Below are positions 15,361-19,061 of a stretch of 19,061 bases of DNA, piece by piece. Source of the DNA: an uncultured Odoribacter sp. (GTDB taxonomy: Bacteria; Bacteroidota; Bacteroidia; Bacteroidales; Marinifilaceae); NCBI GenBank assembly GCA_905204385.1, contig CAJKZL010000007.1, forward strand, positions 1-19,061, in the 5' to 3' direction. The translations under genes were made by a program, and so were the position numbers. Under the pieces are notes generated by a model. The model saw only the letters and a program-made list of their open reading frames with translations, did not search any database and was not told the DNA's origin. Positions within the stretch are counted from its first letter, which is position 1. Every line of letters starts with the position of its first letter.

Positions 15361-16104
15361 ATGAAAAAACATATTCCGAACCTCATTACTTGCCTGAATG
15401 TATTTTGTGGTACATTGGCGATCGTCATGACCCTTTACGGGCAGATTATAATTGCTTCCGCTTTGATTCTTACGGGCATGTTGTTTGATTTTTTCGATGG
15501 GATGACTGCCCGTGCCCTGGGAGTGAAATCCGATATGGGCAAGGAATTGGATTCCTTGGCGGATGTTGTGAGTTTTGGAGTCGCACCGGCCCTTTTAGCC
15601 TATCATCTTTTGCTGGAAACCCTTCCGGGGCATTCTATTTTTTCCTGGCCGGAATGGAACTGGCATATGAAAGTGCTCCTTGCATGTCCTTTAGTGATTC
15701 CTGCATTTTCTGCTTTACGACTGGCGAAATTTAATCTTGATCCCAGGCAAACCAAGACTTTTATCGGGATGCCTACTCCGGCAAATGCTTTGTTTTGGGT
15801 GGGATTGGTTTTTGGTAAACATTGGAGCCCGGATATTTATGTCGTTTTTTTTGCCAACGAATGGGTGCTGGGGATTTCGGCCCTTGTCCTGTCGATCTTG
15901 CTTATCAGTGAGTTGCCTATGTTTTCTTTAAAAATTTCTTCTCTGGGATGGTACTCTAATAAAAGTTTGTATCTGCTGATTATAGTTTCGCTGGGCTTGG
16001 CTTTCTTTTTAGGAAAAGCCGTAATTATGTTTGTAATTCCGTTCTATATCCTGATCAATGCTATTGTAGCTTTGCAGAAGGCGGTGATTAGTAAAGATCG
16101 GTAA
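15361..16104 (+). CDS. pssA: CDP-diacylglycerol-serine O-phosphatidyltransferase
   Basis: An integral membrane enzyme that joins serine to CDP-diacylglycerol to give phosphatidylserine, the precursor of phosphatidylethanolamine. The CDP-alcohol phosphatidyltransferase motif DGx2ARx8Gx3Dx3D is complete: D46, G47, A50, R51, G60, D64 and D68. The N-terminus MKKHIPNLITCLNVFCGTLA is typical of PssA, and about seven membrane helices follow. The length (247) is normal for the small, Gram-positive-like PssA type found in Bacteroidota. No decarboxylase gene is in the window. The last 17 bases overlap the 3' end of the converging gene on the other strand. Confidence 0.94.
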   Translation: MKKHIPNLITCLNVFCGTLAIVMTLYGQIIIASALILTGMLFDFFDGMTARALGVKSDMGKELDSLADVVSFGVAPALLAYHLLLETLPGHSIFSWPEWNWHMKVLLACPLVIPAFSALRLAKFNLDPRQTKTFIGMPTPANALFWVGLVFGKHWSPDIYVVFFANEWVLGISALVLSILLISELPMFSLKISSLGWYSNKSLYLLIIVSLGLAFFLGKAVIMFVIPFYILINAIVALQKAVISKDR

Positions 16105-16837
16105 GGGGATCATAGTCGACATAATCCTCTTCGGGGGATATAACGCTATTGCAGATGGCTTTTCCCGTATACATGGAAGACGTGTTGATTGCTCCCGGTT
16201 GAAAGGCGCTATTGTTGGCGATTCTACCGACTAATTCCGGATTGGTATGAAATACATCCAGTTGAGTGATAATTACAATGCCTGCGATGGTTGCAACTGC
16301 TAAAGCATACTTCAACAAACGGTGTAGGAGATTGCCTGAGGCATCCGAATTCAGATAAGCTTCTCTTTGAGATATATTCACAGCAGGCATCAGCATTTGA
16401 ACGGGCTGGGATTTATGTCCATCGGGAAACTGTATCCCGATCGGTTCCATACCAAAAGCTTCGGCAAAAAAATTATTTTTGCAACTTTCAAAAAGAACAT
16501 TAAAACGTCGGTCTGTATAAAACTCTCCTATATTGCCAAAGGAAATACGTTGTTTCTGATTCAACCGTATTTTCAGATCTTCGGTAAACAGAGTCAATTG
16601 GATAGCCGCTTTTTCATAGCTGATATTTTCTTTATCGGCAATCCAATTGACAAGCAAACCATCATTATGGACCAGATTGCGGTTGAACAAAATTTCCTTT
16701 GAGGGCGGACAAATCAAACCACTATTGCCGTCGATGTATGCGCTTTTGTAATTGCATATAAAACCTCCGAAATCAGGTATGATTACGCAATCATGCAAAA
16801 ATAGCAAATCTGATATGTATCCAATGAATCTATGCAT
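16088..16837 (-). CDS. HU-CCDC81 domain membrane protein without SPOR domain
   Basis: A 249-residue protein. The N-terminal MHRFIGYISDLLFLHDCVII and PDFGGFICNYKSA are the hallmark of the bacterial HU-CCDC81 domain 1, and KQRISFGNIGEFYTD near 95-110 fits the second HU-like part. A membrane helix at about 170-190 (LKYALAVATIAGIVIITQL) is followed by a 55-residue outside tail ending in YVDYDPLTDLY. In many Bacteroidota this architecture ends in a SPOR domain that binds denuded peptidoglycan near the division site; here the tail is short and shows no SPOR fold. A role in the envelope or division is inferred from the family only. It is divergent from galE and overlaps pssA by 17 bases at the 3' ends. 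Confidence 0.82.
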   Translation of the reverse strand: MHRFIGYISDLLFLHDCVIIPDFGGFICNYKSAYIDGNSGLICPPSKEILFNRNLVHNDGLLVNWIADKENISYEKAAIQLTLFTEDLKIRLNQKQRISFGNIGEFYTDRRFNVLFESCKNNFFAEAFGMEPIGIQFPDGHKSQPVQMLMPAVNISQREAYLNSDASGNLLHRLLKYALAVATIAGIVIITQLDVFHTNPELVGRIANNSAFQPGAINTSSMYTGKAICNSVISPEEDYVDYDPLTDLY

Positions 16838-16841
16838 GCCA

Positions 16842-16872
16842 CAAATGTATGAAAATTCGTCAGGATGTACAA
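16842..16872 (-). promoter_or_regulatory. Promoter of the HU-CCDC81 gene, possibly leaderless
   Basis: On the minus strand TTGT (16872-16869), a 19-base spacer and an exact TACATTTG (16849-16842) are seen. The -7 element ends only four bases before ATG 16837, so the transcript would start at or very near the start codon. Confidence 0.55.
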
Positions 16873-16950
16873 CATCGCAGCTTCAGATTTTTTTCGGTGA
16901 TAAGGGGAAGTGGATAGTGTTAATAAATTTTTTAATAAAGTTCTTCGTTT

Positions 16951-16983
16951 TTTAGAAATATTGGTATTTTATTGCTTACTTTG
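16951..16983 (+). promoter_or_regulatory. Likely galE promoter
   Basis: TTACTTTG (16976-16983) differs from TAnnTTTG at one position. A TTTA at 16951-16954 lies 21 bases upstream in place of TTTG. The leader to ATG 17017 would be about 27 bases. Confidence 0.5.
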
Positions 16984-17016
16984 CAGCATTCTAGTTAAAT
17001 AATAAATCTTGTACCT

Positions 17017-18036
17017 ATGAAAGTATTTGTAACAGGTGGCACCGGATATATCGGTTCACATACAGTGGTTGAATTACAACAAAACGGTTTCGATGTGGTG
17101 ATAGTGGATAATCTTTCTAATTCGAACATCGATGTATTGGACGGGATAGAAAAAATTACAGGCATACGTCCTGAATTTGAAAAGATTGATTTGACAGAAG
17201 CTGAAAAAGTACGTGATTTTTTTGCACGTCACAAGGATATTGTTGCAGTGATTCATTTTGCCGCGTTGAAAGCTGTTGGTGAATCTGTTCAGAAGCCTTT
17301 GGAATATTATCGGAACAATTTGAATTCTTTGATGAATGTGATTGCTTCTATGAAAGAGTTTGGAGTGAAAAATCTGGTATTTTCATCTTCTTGTACGGTT
17401 TATGGCCAGGCAGATGTGTTGCCTGTTACAGAACAAACTCCCCGGAAACAAGCAGAATCTCCTTATGGCAACACAAAAGCGATGTGTGAAGATATTATGC
17501 GGGATGTTGCGAAGGTTGAAAAAGAGATGAATTTACTTGCTTTACGTTATTTTAATCCAATTGGAGCTCATCCTTCCGCTTTGATCGGAGAATTGCCTAA
17601 TGGTGTTCCTAATAACCTTATTCCTTTCCTGACACAAACCGTTGCGGGTATACGTGAACAACTGAGCGTGTTCGGTGATGACTATAATACTCCCGACGGA
17701 TCGGCTATCCGGGATTATATCGATGTCGTAGATCTGGCAAAGGCGCATGTGGTTGCTATTCGTCGTCTTTTAGATGGGAAAAATAAGAGTAATTATGAAT
17801 ATTTTAATATTGGGACAGGAAATGGCGTTTCGGTTCTCGGTTTGATCCGGGCTTTTGAAAAGGCAACGGGAGAAAAGGTGAATTATAAAATTGTAGGTCG
17901 CCGGGCCGGAGATATTGAAAAAGTTTGGGCGGATACTTCTTATGCCAACAATGAGTTGGGGTGGAAGGCTATTGCTCCCTTGGAAGAAACGTTGGCCAAT
18001 GCCTGGAGGTGGCAGAAACATTTGATGACAAAATAA
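17017..18036 (+). CDS. galE: UDP-glucose 4-epimerase
   Basis: GalE interconverts UDP-glucose and UDP-galactose using bound NAD in the cytoplasm, feeding the Leloir pathway and surface glycan synthesis. It is an extended short-chain dehydrogenase: the NAD motif is G7-G10-G13 in VTGGTGYIGSH, VDNLSNSN follows the second strand, AALKAVGES and SSSCTVYG are the active-site segments, and Y150xxxK154 (SPYGNTKAMCED) is the catalytic pair. PIGAHPSALIGE and the C-terminal RRAGDIEKVWADT are typical of GalE. At 339 residues it is full length. It is a single-gene unit, with its own promoter and a perfect terminator after it. Confidence 0.96.
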   Translation: MKVFVTGGTGYIGSHTVVELQQNGFDVVIVDNLSNSNIDVLDGIEKITGIRPEFEKIDLTEAEKVRDFFARHKDIVAVIHFAALKAVGESVQKPLEYYRNNLNSLMNVIASMKEFGVKNLVFSSSCTVYGQADVLPVTEQTPRKQAESPYGNTKAMCEDIMRDVAKVEKEMNLLALRYFNPIGAHPSALIGELPNGVPNNLIPFLTQTVAGIREQLSVFGDDYNTPDGSAIRDYIDVVDLAKAHVVAIRRLLDGKNKSNYEYFNIGTGNGVSVLGLIRAFEKATGEKVNYKIVGRRAGDIEKVWADTSYANNELGWKAIAPLEETLANAWRWQKHLMTK

Positions 18037-18056
18037 TCTACCTGTCTAAATATTAT

Positions 18057-18097
18057 ACGCCGGATGTCAATTTTTTAGACATCCGGCGTGTTTTTTT
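18057..18097 (+). terminator. Intrinsic terminator of galE
   Basis: ACGCCGGATGTC (18057-18068) pairs perfectly with GACATCCGGCGT (18078-18089) over a 9-base loop, followed by G and seven T. Confidence 0.93.
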
Positions 18098-18183
18098 AGA
18101 GTAGTATGTTGTTTAAGAAGATGTTATGATTGTGGTATGAAAATTGCAAAAGGTTTGATGGTAAAGAATTTCAAATCACGATC

Positions 18184-19061
18184 ATGTCAAAGCCTTTTTC
18201 TTTTATCCGAAATTTATTCCGTTCTGCTTTTCGTTTTAAGACTTTAGCAGCTATCAATATTATAGGTTTAGCCTTAGGGTTGGCTATTGCTATGTTTTTA
18301 TTGATTTATCTGCAGTTTGAATTCTCCTATGATAAGCATTTTAAGGATGCTAACCGGATCTACAGGATGTTGACGGTCTTGAGCGAGAAGGAAATTTATC
18401 CCCGTTGTTTAGAAGAATTGGGACAACGCCTTGAAAAAGATATTCCAGAAGTGGAAGTAGCTTCCCGTTTGTATGAAGCTGGTGATGTTCCACTGTATTA
18501 TGAGAAAAAAAATACGTTGAAACTCCGTTGTTTTTATGCAGATTCTTCTTTTTTCCGGATTTTCGATTTTAAACCGATTTATGGAAAATTGGAAGGGGCT
18601 TTAGATGCATTAGAGAATTGTGTAATTACCCGGACTACTGCGGTGCGTTTTTTTGGCGAGGGGGTCAATCCCGTTGGAAAAATACTCAACGGCACGGGTC
18701 AGCAAAGAGGATACCAGATTGCTGCTGTAATTGAAGATGTTCCGATAAATACGCATTTTAAGTTCGATATGCTGTTTCGTTTACCGGAATTTGGGTATTA
18801 TGGATTGGAGTATTTCACTTATTTGAAGTTTAAGTCAGGTGTCGATCAGGGACAAGCGATAACGAAGTGCAACCGACTGAGTGAAAAAATGCTGGAAGAA
18901 AGATTTGCTGATAATTACGCGGGAAAGTATAGTGCGATCACTGAGCCATTGTTGTCCATCCATACTTCCACTAAGGCTCTTTTTGATTTAACACCTACAG
19001 CGAATAAGACAAATCTTATATTCATCATTATTGTAGTTTGTCTGGTGCTTGGAATTGTGGT
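18184..19061 (+). CDS. FtsX/MacB-type ABC transporter permease (3' end beyond window)
   Basis: The frame is open from ATG 18184 to the window end (292 codons). It starts MSKPFSFIRNLFRSAFRFKT, then a first membrane helix (AINIIGLALGLAIAMFLLIY, about 20-41) as in Bacteroidota FtsX/MacB-like permeases of about 780-800 residues. A large external MacB-type core follows (FEFSYDKHFKDANRIYR, FFRIFDFKPIYG, FFGEGVNPVGKIL, AAVIEDVPINTHFKFDML, about 45-275). A second helix begins at the edge (NLIFIIIVVCLVLGIV). Such permeases work with an ATP-binding subunit in export or envelope remodelling; none is visible here. It lies 94 bases after the galE terminator, with no clear consensus promoter in the gap. 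Confidence 0.9.
   Translation, partial: MSKPFSFIRNLFRSAFRFKTLAAINIIGLALGLAIAMFLLIYLQFEFSYDKHFKDANRIYRMLTVLSEKEIYPRCLEELGQRLEKDIPEVEVASRLYEAGDVPLYYEKKNTLKLRCFYADSSFFRIFDFKPIYGKLEGALDALENCVITRTTAVRFFGEGVNPVGKILNGTGQQRGYQIAAVIEDVPINTHFKFDMLFRLPEFGYYGLEYFTYLKFKSGVDQGQAITKCNRLSEKMLEERFADNYAGKYSAITEPLLSIHTSTKALFDLTPTANKTNLIFIIIVVCLVLGIV

Noticed and set aside
1..19061. Reassigned stop codon (TAA read as sense) explaining the GH101 and GT9 breaks
   Set aside because: TAA ends many intact genes here at the expected place (kinase, pssA, galE), so TAA functions as a stop in this genome.

Overview
The window looks like chromosome from a member of the Bacteroidota, most likely a gut Bacteroidales; I cannot name the genus. 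Reasons: several promoters fit the Bacteroidota pattern (TTTG about 20 bases before TAnnTTTG), there are few Shine-Dalgarno sites, and the families are typical of the phylum (HU-CCDC81 membrane protein, DUF1573 protein, NtrY-like multi-pass kinase, GH101 mucin glycosidase, FtsX/MacB-type permease).

Layout. (1) 1-3439: a large GH101 endo-alpha-N-acetylgalactosaminidase whose signal-peptide-coding 5' end (71-235) is cut off from the body by two in-frame TAA codons. (2) 3440-6964: an accessory stretch with patchy composition. It holds possible gene debris, about 1.1 kb of extremely C-rich, G-poor DNA with no convincing gene, a DUF6266-like gene followed by a small membrane peptide and a strong terminator, and then an AT-rich gene for a two-helix membrane protein with a near-ideal promoter. 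(3) 7072-7190: a CAT-anticodon tRNA on the minus strand whose 3' end faces the accessory stretch. (4) 7411-12023: rlmH, a 1198-residue sensor kinase and a small membrane-anchored protein with a LuxR-like C-terminal helical region, apparently one operon. (5) 11947-14180, minus strand: an M20 amidohydrolase followed by a family 9 glycosyltransferase with a TAA at codon 5. (6) 14298-16104: a DUF1573 lipid/secreted-type protein and pssA. (7) 16088-16837, minus: an HU-CCDC81 membrane protein. (8) 17017-18036: galE with a perfect terminator, then the first 292 codons of an ABC transporter permease that runs off the window.

How the parts fit. The core genes serve envelope building and housekeeping: phosphatidylserine synthesis (pssA), UDP-galactose supply (galE), glycan transfer (GT9), ribosome methylation (rlmH) and envelope sensing (kinase). 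The GH101 enzyme would release core-1 disaccharide from mucin. The most unusual parts are the C-rich block with the downstream two-gene cassette, the kinase/HTH-like pair, and two otherwise intact enzymes that each carry a lesion at the 5' end.
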